Source: KBS-83 sp051025295
GTDB lineage: Bacteria; Acidobacteriota; Terriglobia; Terriglobales; Acidobacteriaceae
Reading direction: 5' to 3' (one strand)
Assembly (NCBI GenBank): GCA_051025295.1
Contig: JBMGJV010000022.1
DNA length: 64,000 nt
In this document: positions 7,664 through 15,557 of the stretch, piece after piece
How positions within the stretch are numbered: position 1 is the stretch's first letter
How the letters are laid out: the number at the start of each line of letters is the position of its first letter
Notes under the pieces: generated by a model
Told to the model about the DNA's origin: nothing
Databases searched by the model: none
What the model saw: the letters and a program-made list of their open reading frames with translations, nothing else
Made by a program: the position numbers and the translations under genes

Positions 7664-8307
7664 ATTCTCCTCTGCTCCCCGTCTTCGTGAAGCTTGAAGG
7701 ACGCCCCTGCCTCGTGGTCGGGGCTGGTGTCGTCGCCCAACAGAAGATCGCCAGCCTGGTCGAGTGCGGCGCAAAAGTCACCGTGGTTGCGCCAGAAGCA
7801 CGCGAGGAGGTTCGCGCTCTCGCGCATCAGCAGAAGATCCACTGGCTCGAGCGCACCTACCTGCACGAGGACATCGCTGGTCAGCACCTGGTCATCGCGG
7901 CGACCAGCGATGTCGAGGTGAACCACCAGGCCTACCGCGATGCGGTTGAGGCTGGTGTGCTCGCAAACGCGGTCGACGATCCGCCGTTCTGCGATTTCTA
8001 CTTCGGCTCCGTCGTGCGCCGCGGTCCATTGCAGATCGGCATCTCGACCGCGGGTGAGAGTCCGGCGCTTGCGCAGCGCTTGCGACAGCAGCTCGAGTCT
8101 ATGCTCGACGATGCAGTCGGTCCCTGGCTTGAGCGGCTTGGCGCCCTGAGACGTCAGGTGCTTGCCGCAAGGCCTGCAGGCGAATCGCGGAACCACCTGC
8201 TGCGCACGCTCGCCAGCCGTGAGGTGTGCGATGCCGCGTCTTGCCCATCGCGTCAGATGGCTCTGAACTCGAGCCACCATGAGGGCGCCTCCTGGTGGCT
8301 CACCTAG
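7660..8307 (+). CDS. Precorrin-2 dehydrogenase/sirohydrochlorin ferrochelatase (CysG N-domain, Met8 type)
   Basis: Converts precorrin-2 to sirohydrochlorin and inserts iron to form siroheme, the cofactor of the enzyme encoded just upstream. The N-terminal NAD-binding motif VVGAGVVAQQK lies at residues 19-29. The conserved NAVDDPPFCDFYF and GISTAGESPALAQRLR stretches follow, where the Asp of VDDP is the expected catalytic residue. It lacks the C-terminal uroporphyrinogen methyltransferase domain of full CysG, so SUMT must be encoded elsewhere. It overlaps the reductase stop by four bases (ATGA), a sign of translational coupling. The last ~45 residues look unconserved. Confidence 0.9.
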   Translation: MNSPLLPVFVKLEGRPCLVVGAGVVAQQKIASLVECGAKVTVVAPEAREEVRALAHQQKIHWLERTYLHEDIAGQHLVIAATSDVEVNHQAYRDAVEAGVLANAVDDPPFCDFYFGSVVRRGPLQIGISTAGESPALAQRLRQQLESMLDDAVGPWLERLGALRRQVLAARPAGESRNHLLRTLASREVCDAASCPSRQMALNSSHHEGASWWLT

Positions 8308-8435
8308 TCCATCGCTGCGGCCTGCAAAGGCTATGCCTGCGTGACCATCTGCGACTCGTGCCGGCATCCTATCTGAACGACCGCTCGACCGCCCACGTTC
8401 CCTTGGAAGACCGCGTGCGGCTCACCCAGCGGGCC

Positions 8436-8451
8436 AGAAACCGTTTACAGT
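8436..8451. promoter_or_regulatory. Candidate LacI-family operator before GH3 gene
   Basis: AAAC-C-GTTT (8438-8446), continuing into ACAG, resembles the AAnCGnTT core of LacI/GalR-family sites. It lies 26 bases upstream of the GH3 start. A LacI-family gene is 3.8 kb downstream in the same sugar region. The half-sites are only four bases, so chance occurrence is quite possible. Confidence 0.28.
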
Positions 8452-8472
8452 GGTGGGCGTCCGGAGGAAGCC

Positions 8473-11109
8473 TTGCCCCTGTTCAAAGTGTCGGCCATCT
8501 GCTCGCTCGCCCTCGTCGCCACATCCGTCGCCATGTCGCAACAGCCCGCATCGACGCCGTTTTTCGATCCATCGCTGCCCGTCGAGCAGCGCGTCGACGA
8601 CCTCGTGAAGCGCATGACGGTTGAAGAAAAGGCATCGCAGATGCGCCACGAAGCGCCCGCGATTCCGCGACTCGGCATCCCGGCGTACGACTGGTGGAGT
8701 GAAGGGCTGCACGGCATCGCGCGCTCCGGCTACGCGACGGTCTTTCCGCAGGCGATCGGGCTCGCCGCCACCTGGGACCCAGCCATGCTGCACCGCGTCG
8801 CCAGCGTGATCGCGGATGAGGCGCGCGCCAAGAACGTCGACGCGCTGAAGCACGACAACCATTCCATCTTCTTCGGCCTCACCATCTGGTCGCCGAACAT
8901 CAACATCTTCCGCGACCCGCGCTGGGGGCGTGGCCAGGAGACTTACGGCGAAGATCCGTACCTGACCTCGAAGCTGGGCGTTGCCTTCGTGCGCGGCCTG
9001 CAAGGCACCGAGCCCAGATACTACGAGACCATCGCGACGCCCAAGCACTACGCGGTGCACAGTGGGCCGGAGTCGGAACGGCATCGCTTCAATGTCAATC
9101 CGTCGCCCTTCGATCTTGAGGACACGTACCTGCCGGCCTTTCGCGCCACCATCACGGAGGCGAAGGCCGACTCGATCATGTGCGCTTACAACGCGATCGA
9201 CGGCTCACCAGCGTGCGCAAGCCCGCTGCTGCTGAAACAGAAGCTGCGGGGAGCATGGAAGTTCGACGGCTTTGTGACATCCGACTGCGGCGCGATCGGC
9301 GACTTCTACAGCAAGAGCGGGCATCACTTCAGCCCGGATGCCGCGCATGCCAGCGCCGCGGCGGTGCTGGCGGGAACAGATACCAGTTGCGGTGACGAAT
9401 ACGACGCGCTGCCCCAGGCCGTCAAGCAGGGACTGCTGCCGGAGAGCGCCCTCGACACGGCGATCAGGCGCCTGTTCACCGCACGCATCAAGCTCGGCCT
9501 CTTCGATCCGCCGGCGCAAGTGGACTACGCACGCCTGCCGTACTCGCACGTGGATTCGCAGGAGCACCGCGACTACGCACGCGAGGTTGCCAACCGTGCC
9601 ATGGTGCTGCTGAAGAACGACAAAGACACTCTGCCGCTGCACGATGTGCGCACCCTCGCCGTCGTCGGCCCGAATGCAGAGTCGCTCATCGCGCTCGAAG
9701 GCAATTACAACGCGATCCCCTCGCATCCAGTGCTGCCCGTCGATGGCATCGCGAAGCAGTTCTCAAGTGCGCATGTGCTGTACGCCCAAGGCTCGCCGCA
9801 TGCGGAGGGGATTTCGCTTCCGATTCCGCGCACTGCTCTCAAGCTGAAGGGCGAGTACTTTGCGAGCCGGGATTTCACGGGTCAGCCTGTGCTCACGCGC
9901 GATGACAAGGCGGTCGACTTCGACTGGGACGCCGCGCCACCCGCGGATGGTGTGCCTGCCAATGCCTTCAGCGTGCGCTGGAGCGGCACGTTTACTCCGC
10001 CGGCGCCCGGCGACTACACGCTCAGCGTGAACATCGGCGATTGCTACCCCTGCCATGATCGCGAGCAGTACACGCTTTCGCTTGACGGCAAGCAGGTTTC
10101 GAACCTCGACACAGGGCAGGCGAAAGAGTCTCGCCCGCACACCAGCCCCGGCGTCGTTATGCACTTCGCCGACACGCAGCCCCACACGCTCGAACTGCGC
10201 TACAGCCACGAGTCGCCGCTCTTCGGCGCCGGTATCTCACTGCGCTGGACGCCACCCCTTGCTGCCCTGCGTGACGAGGCAGTCGCAGCAGCGCGCCAGG
10301 CTGACGTGGTGCTCGCATTCGTCGGGCTGACGGCGGAGCTCGAAGGCGAGGAGATGCCCGTGCACATCCCCGGCTTCTCGGGTGGCGATCGCACGGACAT
10401 CGCGCTGCCCGCGGCGCAACAGCAGATGCTCGAAGCAGTAGCCGCAACGGGCAAGCCGGTCGTGGTAGTCCTGCTCAATGGCAGCGCGCTCGCGATTCCA
10501 TGGGCCAAGGAGCATGCAGCCGCCATCCTTGAAGCGTGGTATCCCGGCGAAGAGGGCGGAGCCGCGATTGCCGAGACGCTCGCCGGCAAGAACAATCCCG
10601 CAGGGCGCCTGCCGGTCACCTTCTACTCGTCCGTCGATCAGCTTCCCGCCTTCGACAACTACAGCATGCAGAACCGCACATATCGCTACTTCACGGGCAA
10701 ACCGCTGTGGGGCTTCGGCTACGGACTCAGCTACACGAAGTTTGCTTACGAGGGACTGAAGCTGGAGCAGCCAAACGTGCAGGCTGGCGCATCCGTGCGC
10801 GCCAGCGTGACGGTTCGCAACACGGGCAGCCGCGATGGCGAAGAGGTCGCGCAGCTCTACCTGGCGCGGCCCGGCGCGCAGGGGAACCCCGTTCTACGCG
10901 GCCTCAACCGCATTCATCTCGCCGCGGGCGAGAGCCGCCTCGTCTCCTTCGAACTCAGTCCGCGCGATCTCAGCTCCGTGGATGCCCAAGGCAAGCGGAG
11001 CGTAGGGCCCGGCGTGTACTCGTTGATGGTCGGCGGAGCTCAGCCTGCGGAGTCGGATCACGTCACCGCTGCGGTAACAATCACCGGATCGGCGCCGCTA
11101 CCCGAGTAG
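8473..11109 (+). CDS. Secreted GH3 beta-glycosidase with PA14 domain (beta-xylosidase/beta-glucosidase)
   Basis: Exported exo-glycosidase of 878 aa. A signal peptide spans about residues 1-22 (ends VAMSQQ). The GH3 N-terminal barrel follows, with nucleophile D271 in FVTSDCGAIGDFY. The alpha/beta C-domain is split by a PA14 carbohydrate-binding insertion (about residues 455-595). The C-terminal part carries the GH3 motifs ILEAWYPGEEGG and WGFGYGLSYT and an Fn3-like domain. TTG at 8473 has GGAGG 5-10 bases upstream. The barrel opening (PVEQRVDDLVKRMTVEEK) is typical of the xylosidase/glucosidase clade. The convergent xylulokinase operon suggests xylo-oligosaccharides, but glucosidase activity cannot be excluded. 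Confidence 0.92.
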   Translation: MPLFKVSAICSLALVATSVAMSQQPASTPFFDPSLPVEQRVDDLVKRMTVEEKASQMRHEAPAIPRLGIPAYDWWSEGLHGIARSGYATVFPQAIGLAATWDPAMLHRVASVIADEARAKNVDALKHDNHSIFFGLTIWSPNINIFRDPRWGRGQETYGEDPYLTSKLGVAFVRGLQGTEPRYYETIATPKHYAVHSGPESERHRFNVNPSPFDLEDTYLPAFRATITEAKADSIMCAYNAIDGSPACASPLLLKQKLRGAWKFDGFVTSDCGAIGDFYSKSGHHFSPDAAHASAAAVLAGTDTSCGDEYDALPQAVKQGLLPESALDTAIRRLFTARIKLGLFDPPAQVDYARLPYSHVDSQEHRDYAREVANRAMVLLKNDKDTLPLHDVRTLAVVGPNAESLIALEGNYNAIPSHPVLPVDGIAKQFSSAHVLYAQGSPHAEGISLPIPRTALKLKGEYFASRDFTGQPVLTRDDKAVDFDWDAAPPADGVPANAFSVRWSGTFTPPAPGDYTLSVNIGDCYPCHDREQYTLSLDGKQVSNLDTGQAKESRPHTSPGVVMHFADTQPHTLELRYSHESPLFGAGISLRWTPPLAALRDEAVAAARQADVVLAFVGLTAELEGEEMPVHIPGFSGGDRTDIALPAAQQQMLEAVAATGKPVVVVLLNGSALAIPWAKEHAAAILEAWYPGEEGGAAIAETLAGKNNPAGRLPVTFYSSVDQLPAFDNYSMQNRTYRYFTGKPLWGFGYGLSYTKFAYEGLKLEQPNVQAGASVRASVTVRNTGSRDGEEVAQLYLARPGAQGNPVLRGLNRIHLAAGESRLVSFELSPRDLSSVDAQGKRSVGPGVYSLMVGGAQPAESDHVTAAVTITGSAPLPE

Positions 11110-12240
11110 TCAGCGGACCAGCACCCCGGCGGACTCGATCGTGAGGCCGCCGGAGAGGGTCTCCACCACCGGCAGTCCCGGTGTGCCGGTCAACCATTCG
11201 AGCCTGCCCCCGCGCAGGAGCACCGTGTCCTCCACCTTGCCCCCGGCGACGGAGGGGTTCCAGGCAAATGCCTGCCGGTCCAGCACGCACTCCGTGCCTT
11301 GCGGCGTCGCGATCCACTCGCGCTCGCCATAGCCCGTCGCGCCGCCCTGGTGATGTTGCTGTTCTTCGCCCGGATGGCCATGCTCGGCATATGCCGCAGC
11401 AGCTGTGGCAAATAAGTCCCGCGATACCGCACCCTCGCGAGTCGCCGCCAGCAGGCGCGCATTCACCTCTGCCGCCACCCCGAACGCATCCGCCAACGAC
11501 TGCGGCAGCGGCCCGAAGTGGACGAACCGCGTGATGGAGATGCACAGCCCCCATCTGCGTGTGCACAGGTTCAGCATTCCGTAACGACTGAGCGTGCGGT
11601 TCTGCGCGACAGCATGCTTGTAGTTCAGGATGCGCTCATCGACCGCCATAAGCAGAACCGTAGGTTCGATCCCGCGCTCGATCAGCGGAGCTGACACTCG
11701 CGCGGTCATCGTGCGTTCGGTCGCCCCGGGTGCGAGCGACAGCAGCACTTCGGCGATCACATCGGCGGTCGCGCGCCCGAGCCAGCGGTAGCGCTCAATC
11801 TCGTTCTCACTGAGCGCGGCACGCAGCGTCTGCATCAGCGCAGCACCCTCCGGCTCCTGGTCAGAGAGGACGCGCCCTGCTCCCGCAAGCCTCACCACCT
11901 CGCGCGGTAGCTCATCCGAGTGCCAGGTGTACGTCGCGGCAGTGAACGGAAGCCCAAAGAAATCCTCTTCGGCAAGGCGGCGTGCCTCGTTGTTCGGTGC
12001 CAGGTAGAAGGATTCGCCGTCTGCGGGGACCAGCATCGTTGCGATGCCGAGAGGTGAGGGCAGCAGCACCCGCTTACCCACCCGTCCCGCGGTCAGCCAC
12101 GTCAGGTTCTCCGTGCGTTGCAAACGGATGGCCGCTGCGCCTGCTGCCTTCAGTGCAGCGGTCAGCCGATCGGTCTTGCTCGCGATCTCCTGGAGCACCG
12201 ACTCGTTCGACTGCTCGAGGTCGCTCTGTTGCTCAGCCAT
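11110..12240 (-). CDS. M24 (aminopeptidase P-like) family protein with degraded metal site
   Basis: A 376-residue pita-bread fold protein by pattern: an N-terminal creatinase-like domain (about 20-160) and a C-terminal M24-like domain. Active M24 enzymes need five metal ligands (D, D, H, E, E). Here the segment that should hold the second Asp reads CISITRF. The first Asp region reads MLNLCTRRWG. The penultimate Glu is replaced in AFAWNPSVAG. Only the final Glu (VEDTVLL) and a His-rich QHHQGGATGYG element remain. A dinuclear peptidase is therefore unlikely. Homologous proteins with the HHQGGATGY/WNPS signature are widespread and are annotated only by fold. The start overlaps the end of xylB by eight bases, so it is probably co-translated with sugar genes. 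Function unknown. Confidence 0.8.
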   Translation of the reverse strand: MAEQQSDLEQSNESVLQEIASKTDRLTAALKAAGAAAIRLQRTENLTWLTAGRVGKRVLLPSPLGIATMLVPADGESFYLAPNNEARRLAEEDFFGLPFTAATYTWHSDELPREVVRLAGAGRVLSDQEPEGAALMQTLRAALSENEIERYRWLGRATADVIAEVLLSLAPGATERTMTARVSAPLIERGIEPTVLLMAVDERILNYKHAVAQNRTLSRYGMLNLCTRRWGLCISITRFVHFGPLPQSLADAFGVAAEVNARLLAATREGAVSRDLFATAAAAYAEHGHPGEEQQHHQGGATGYGEREWIATPQGTECVLDRQAFAWNPSVAGGKVEDTVLLRGGRLEWLTGTPGLPVVETLSGGLTIESAGVLVR

Positions 12241-13744
12241 GGCTCACCTCTGCCAGTTGTTGGAATACGTGTCGCAGTGACGGGTACAGAAGCCGGTATG
12301 CGTCGTACTGCCGCGCCAGCAGCGCAGTTGCCGCCGGTTCGGGCGCGATCTGCTCAGCCACCGTTACCGCCTTATCGCACGCGGCTTCCACGCTCGGCCA
12401 CACGCCGGCTCCCACGCCGGCCAGCAGCGCCGCGCCGAACGCCGCGCCCTCCTCGGCCGCCACGCGCTGAATCGGCTGTCCGTACACATCGGCCTGGATC
12501 TGCCGCCACACCGGCGACTGCCCGCCGCCACCACCCAGCCGGATACTCTGCGCGGGCACGCCGATCTCCGCAAAGATCGTGAGCGTGTCCTTCAGGCTGT
12601 ACGCCACGCCTTCCATGATCGCGCGCACGATGTGCGCACGCGTGTGCGATGGCGTGATGCCGACCAGCGCACCGCGCGCACTCGGGTCGAGGTGCGGCGT
12701 GCGCTCGCCCATCAGGTACGGCGCCCACAGCAGGCCTTCGGCGCCGGCCGGTATCTTCCCGGCCTCGCCGCCCAGGCGAGTGTAGATCTGCGGATCGGCC
12801 GCATCGGCAAAGGTGTCACGAAACCATCGCAGTGACAAACCTGCCGCCTGGGTCACGCCCATCACATGCCAGCGCCCCGGAATCGCGTGGCAGAAGGTAT
12901 GCAGCCGGCCGTGCGGATCGAGCAGCGGACGATCGGTCGCGGCGAACACCACGCCCGACGTGCCGATGGTTGCGCTCACATCGCCGGGCCTCACAATCCC
13001 CATGCCCAGCGCGCCTGCCGCCTGATCACCGGCGCCGGCCACTACGGGCGTGCCCACACGCAGGCCAGTCTCCGCCGCAGCCTCGGCAGTGATCGTGCCG
13101 GCAACATCCTGACACTCGAACAAGGGCGGGACGAGGCTCTCCGGCATCTCAACCGCTGCGAGCATCTCGCGCGACCAGCGGCGATGTGCCACATCGAGCA
13201 GCAGCGTGCCCGACGCGTCCGCCACGTCCATGCCGTGTTCGCCGGTCAATCGCAGCCGCACATAATCCTTGGGCAGGAGGAAGCGGCGCACGCGCTGCCA
13301 CAGCTTGGGCTCATGCGTGCGCACCCACAGCAGCTTGGTCAGCGTGAAGTTGGTCAGTGCCGGGTTCGACGTCAGCTCGATCAGCCGCTCTGCCCCGACG
13401 TGCTCCGTCAGCCACGCTGCTTCGTCCGCGGTCCGCTGATCGCACCAGATCAGCGCAGGCCGCAGCACGCGATCCTGCTCATCCAGCAGCACAGCGCCAT
13501 GCATCTGCCCGCTCAACCCAACGGCGGCAATCGTATCTGCGGTTGTTTTCGTTTCGCGGAGGAGCTGCCCGATGGCGGCAACAGCGGCACGCCACCAGTC
13601 ATCGGCATCCTGCTCGGCCCAGCCCGGCCGCGGCGAGCGGAAGGCCGCATGCTCGGCTACAGCGGAGCCCCGCACGCGCCCCGATTCATCGACCAGCAGG
13701 GCACGCGTGCCCCCGGTGCCTACATCAATCCCGATCAGCATCAC
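12233..13744 (-). CDS. xylB: Xylulokinase
   Basis: FGGY-family kinase phosphorylating D-xylulose to xylulose-5-phosphate in the cytoplasm. The first phosphate-binding motif GIDVGTGGTRALLVD lies at residues 5-19. The xylulokinase signature SGQMHGAVLLD and substrate-site ALIWCDQRT follow, with the second-domain GAGDQAAGALGMGIV and the GGGGQSPVWRQIQADVYG adenosine motif. At 503 aa the length is normal. It lies 42 bases downstream of the LacI-type regulator on the same strand and overlaps the next gene, so lacI-xylB-M24 is probably one operon. Its product is the substrate of the phosphoketolase encoded at 33-35 kb. Confidence 0.95.
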   Translation of the reverse strand: MMLIGIDVGTGGTRALLVDESGRVRGSAVAEHAAFRSPRPGWAEQDADDWWRAAVAAIGQLLRETKTTADTIAAVGLSGQMHGAVLLDEQDRVLRPALIWCDQRTADEAAWLTEHVGAERLIELTSNPALTNFTLTKLLWVRTHEPKLWQRVRRFLLPKDYVRLRLTGEHGMDVADASGTLLLDVAHRRWSREMLAAVEMPESLVPPLFECQDVAGTITAEAAAETGLRVGTPVVAGAGDQAAGALGMGIVRPGDVSATIGTSGVVFAATDRPLLDPHGRLHTFCHAIPGRWHVMGVTQAAGLSLRWFRDTFADAADPQIYTRLGGEAGKIPAGAEGLLWAPYLMGERTPHLDPSARGALVGITPSHTRAHIVRAIMEGVAYSLKDTLTIFAEIGVPAQSIRLGGGGGQSPVWRQIQADVYGQPIQRVAAEEGAAFGAALLAGVGAGVWPSVEAACDKAVTVAEQIAPEPAATALLARQYDAYRLLYPSLRHVFQQLAEVSHG

Positions 13745-13786
13745 GCTCCCTGTATATACCGGGAGGCGGCGGCTGGTCGCGGGGGC

Positions 13787-14863
13787 CTAGTTGCAGCCGC
13801 AGGAGGCGCGCAGGATCAGCTCGGTCGGCAGCACGATGCGCCGCTCGGGAGCCGCCGTGCTCGGTGTGCGGCCGATCAGGTCGAACAGCATGGCTGCGGC
13901 GCTGCGGCCCATCTCGTGCGCAGGCTGTCGAACTACCGTGAGCGGCACTTCGAGCAGCGGCGCCAGCTCCAGGTCGTCGAATCCGGCGAGCGCGAGGTCC
14001 GTCGGCATGCGCAGTTGCAGGCGGCGGATCGCCTGCAGCGCAAAGACGCTGGCGCCGTTGCTCAGTGTGAACAGCGCCGTAGGCGGCTCGGGTTCAGACA
14101 TCAGCTTCTTGAGCAGTGCTTCAGTGGCATCGAGTGTGGTCAGATTCGCCCACAACTGCGGCTTCAGCCCCGCATCGCGCATCGCCTGTCGATAGCCCTG
14201 CATGCGCTGCTTCACCGTGAACACCTTGCCGTCGTAGCCGATGCAGGCGATGCGGCGGTGACCATGGCCGATCAGGTGGCGGACTGCTTCTTCCGCGCCT
14301 CCCGCATTTTCGACGATCACCGCGCCGCCTTCGACGCCGTCCAGCACGCGGTCGAGCGTGACGATCGGGATGTCGGATTGCTGCAGTCTGCGCAGCCGGT
14401 CATCGAGCGTGACGTGGGAGGGCACGATCACCATGCCGGCGATCTGCCGCGCTGCCATCATTTCGAGCTCGTCGGACTCGGTCTCGGCACTGCGTTGCGA
14501 GCTCACGATCAGCGTCATGTAGCCGCGCCGGGCAGCCACCTCCTGCACCGCGTGGGCGCAGGTCGCAAAAAAGGAGTCGGTCAGGTCCGGCACCACCAGG
14601 CCGATGGTGTGTGCGCGCTGGCCCTTCAGCATGCGCGCCGCCTCGTTCGGTGTGTATCCCAGCCGGCGAATCGCCGCCCGCACGCGCTTTTCGGTGGGCG
14701 GGCTCACATAACTGCCCCCGTTAACCACGCGGGAGACGGTCATGATGGCCACCCCGGCCTCACGGGCTACGTCCGTGATTGTGGGTCCGGAACTTCGCCC
14801 CTTCAGCGGGTTGCGTTGGATCGGCACGGGTCTTCGATTCTCATGGGATCGTTCTCGCTGCAA
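13787..14863 (-). CDS. LacI-family transcriptional regulator (probable sugar-operon repressor)
   Basis: DNA-binding helix-turn-helix ITDVAREAGVAIMTVSRVVNG at about residues 29-49, followed by the hinge helix PNEAARMLKG and a periplasmic-binding-like sensor domain (TIGLVVPDL; AGFDDLELAPLLEVPLTVV). The C-terminus has a CGC tripeptide. The start is uncertain. TTG at 14863 has no ribosome site, and GTG at 14827 leaves 346 residues and a more typical short N-terminus. Being upstream of and co-oriented with xylB, it probably controls xylose/xyloside use and its own operon. An imperfect operator-like palindrome TGCAA-CGA-TTACG at 14859-14871 would lie in the leader if GTG 14827 is the start. Confidence 0.9.
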   Translation of the reverse strand: MQRERSHENRRPVPIQRNPLKGRSSGPTITDVAREAGVAIMTVSRVVNGGSYVSPPTEKRVRAAIRRLGYTPNEAARMLKGQRAHTIGLVVPDLTDSFFATCAHAVQEVAARRGYMTLIVSSQRSAETESDELEMMAARQIAGMVIVPSHVTLDDRLRRLQQSDIPIVTLDRVLDGVEGGAVIVENAGGAEEAVRHLIGHGHRRIACIGYDGKVFTVKQRMQGYRQAMRDAGLKPQLWANLTTLDATEALLKKLMSEPEPPTALFTLSNGASVFALQAIRRLQLRMPTDLALAGFDDLELAPLLEVPLTVVRQPAHEMGRSAAAMLFDLIGRTPSTAAPERRIVLPTELILRASCGCN

Positions 14864-15176
14864 CGATTACGCTGGCATGAGCCTACCATCGCTTGTTCGA
14901 ACGCGGATTGGCATCTTCGCTTTATCACGCCAGCAACCCGGTTGAGAATTCAAATGCGTTCAGCGTCGGACCAACCACGGGGAGGGGAGCGGCATCCCTG
15001 TTGTAAGTAGATGAACGCCGGGTTGAAGGAGCGCCAACCGCCACCCTTCGCCGGCTCTCGTTACTCACTCGTCAACAAAGTTGATAAAAATTGCCCCCAG
15101 CAAGCTACCTCCTGCACCAGCTCTGCATCGGAAGTGGTAGTTTGTCAGGAACCGTACATTTCCCGGATAGGTCCCC
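14864..15176. promoter_or_regulatory. Intergenic region with several short palindromes
   Basis: 313 bases between the divergent lacI and the small Cys protein, without a convincing gene. It holds three perfect short inverted repeats: GTTCGAAC (14895-14902), CAACC-C-GGTTG (14934-14944) and TCAAC-AAA-GTTGA (15072-15084). The middle one has the CCGG core spacing seen in some LacI-family operators. These are candidates for regulator sites in a divergent promoter region. None is individually significant. Confidence 0.35.
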
Positions 15177-15437
15177 ATGATGTCCCTCGGCTGTGATGAG
15201 TATCGCGACCTCCGCCTGCAGTATGAGGTCGCCAAGCGGCGTCTCTGGCGCTACACCCATCCACAGCGGGACCCGGTGCTCGGCCTCGCCGGAGTCACTC
15301 CCCATCAGCATCGCATCCAGACAGCCCGGGCCGACGAGTCCGAGCTCGAGCAGCGGCTCCGGGCGCATCAGGAATCCTGCACGGAGTGCCGCGGTGTCCT
15401 GCAGATGCCCGATCCCGGTCAATCGCTGGCCAGCTAG
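15177..15437 (+). CDS. Small cysteine-containing protein of unknown function
   Basis: 86 residues, soluble, with no signal or membrane segment. The N-terminal segment CDEYRDLRLQYEVAKRRLWRY is an amphipathic helix pattern. I recall similar CxEYRxLRLQYExALRRW openings in short acidobacterial hypothetical proteins (family memory, not a search). The C-terminal half has a predicted helix (ESELEQRLRAHQES) ending in a CTEC pair. One Cys near the N-terminus and a C-X2-C near the C-terminus could bind zinc. The start is ATG 15177 (or 15180), with only a weak upstream AGGT. It is followed by an alpha-galactosidase with a 120-base gap. Function unknown. Confidence 0.6.
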   Translation: MMSLGCDEYRDLRLQYEVAKRRLWRYTHPQRDPVLGLAGVTPHQHRIQTARADESELEQRLRAHQESCTECRGVLQMPDPGQSLAS

Positions 15438-15557
15438 CGCGCGCTAAACGTTGCTCAGCTCACGCCACCAGTCCATACACACCAGTTGAAGTTGCGAGCC
15501 TGCCCGCCCACGCGTACCTTGGCGGGCAGACGGATCCTCACGATCCACTGCGCCTAT

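Noticed and set aside
12866..15010. 714-codon plus-strand frame opposite xylB and lacI
   Set aside because: Both xylB and lacI are unmistakable on the other strand. The frame is rich in Arg, His and Gln with no domain, so it is a GC-bias artefact despite its length.
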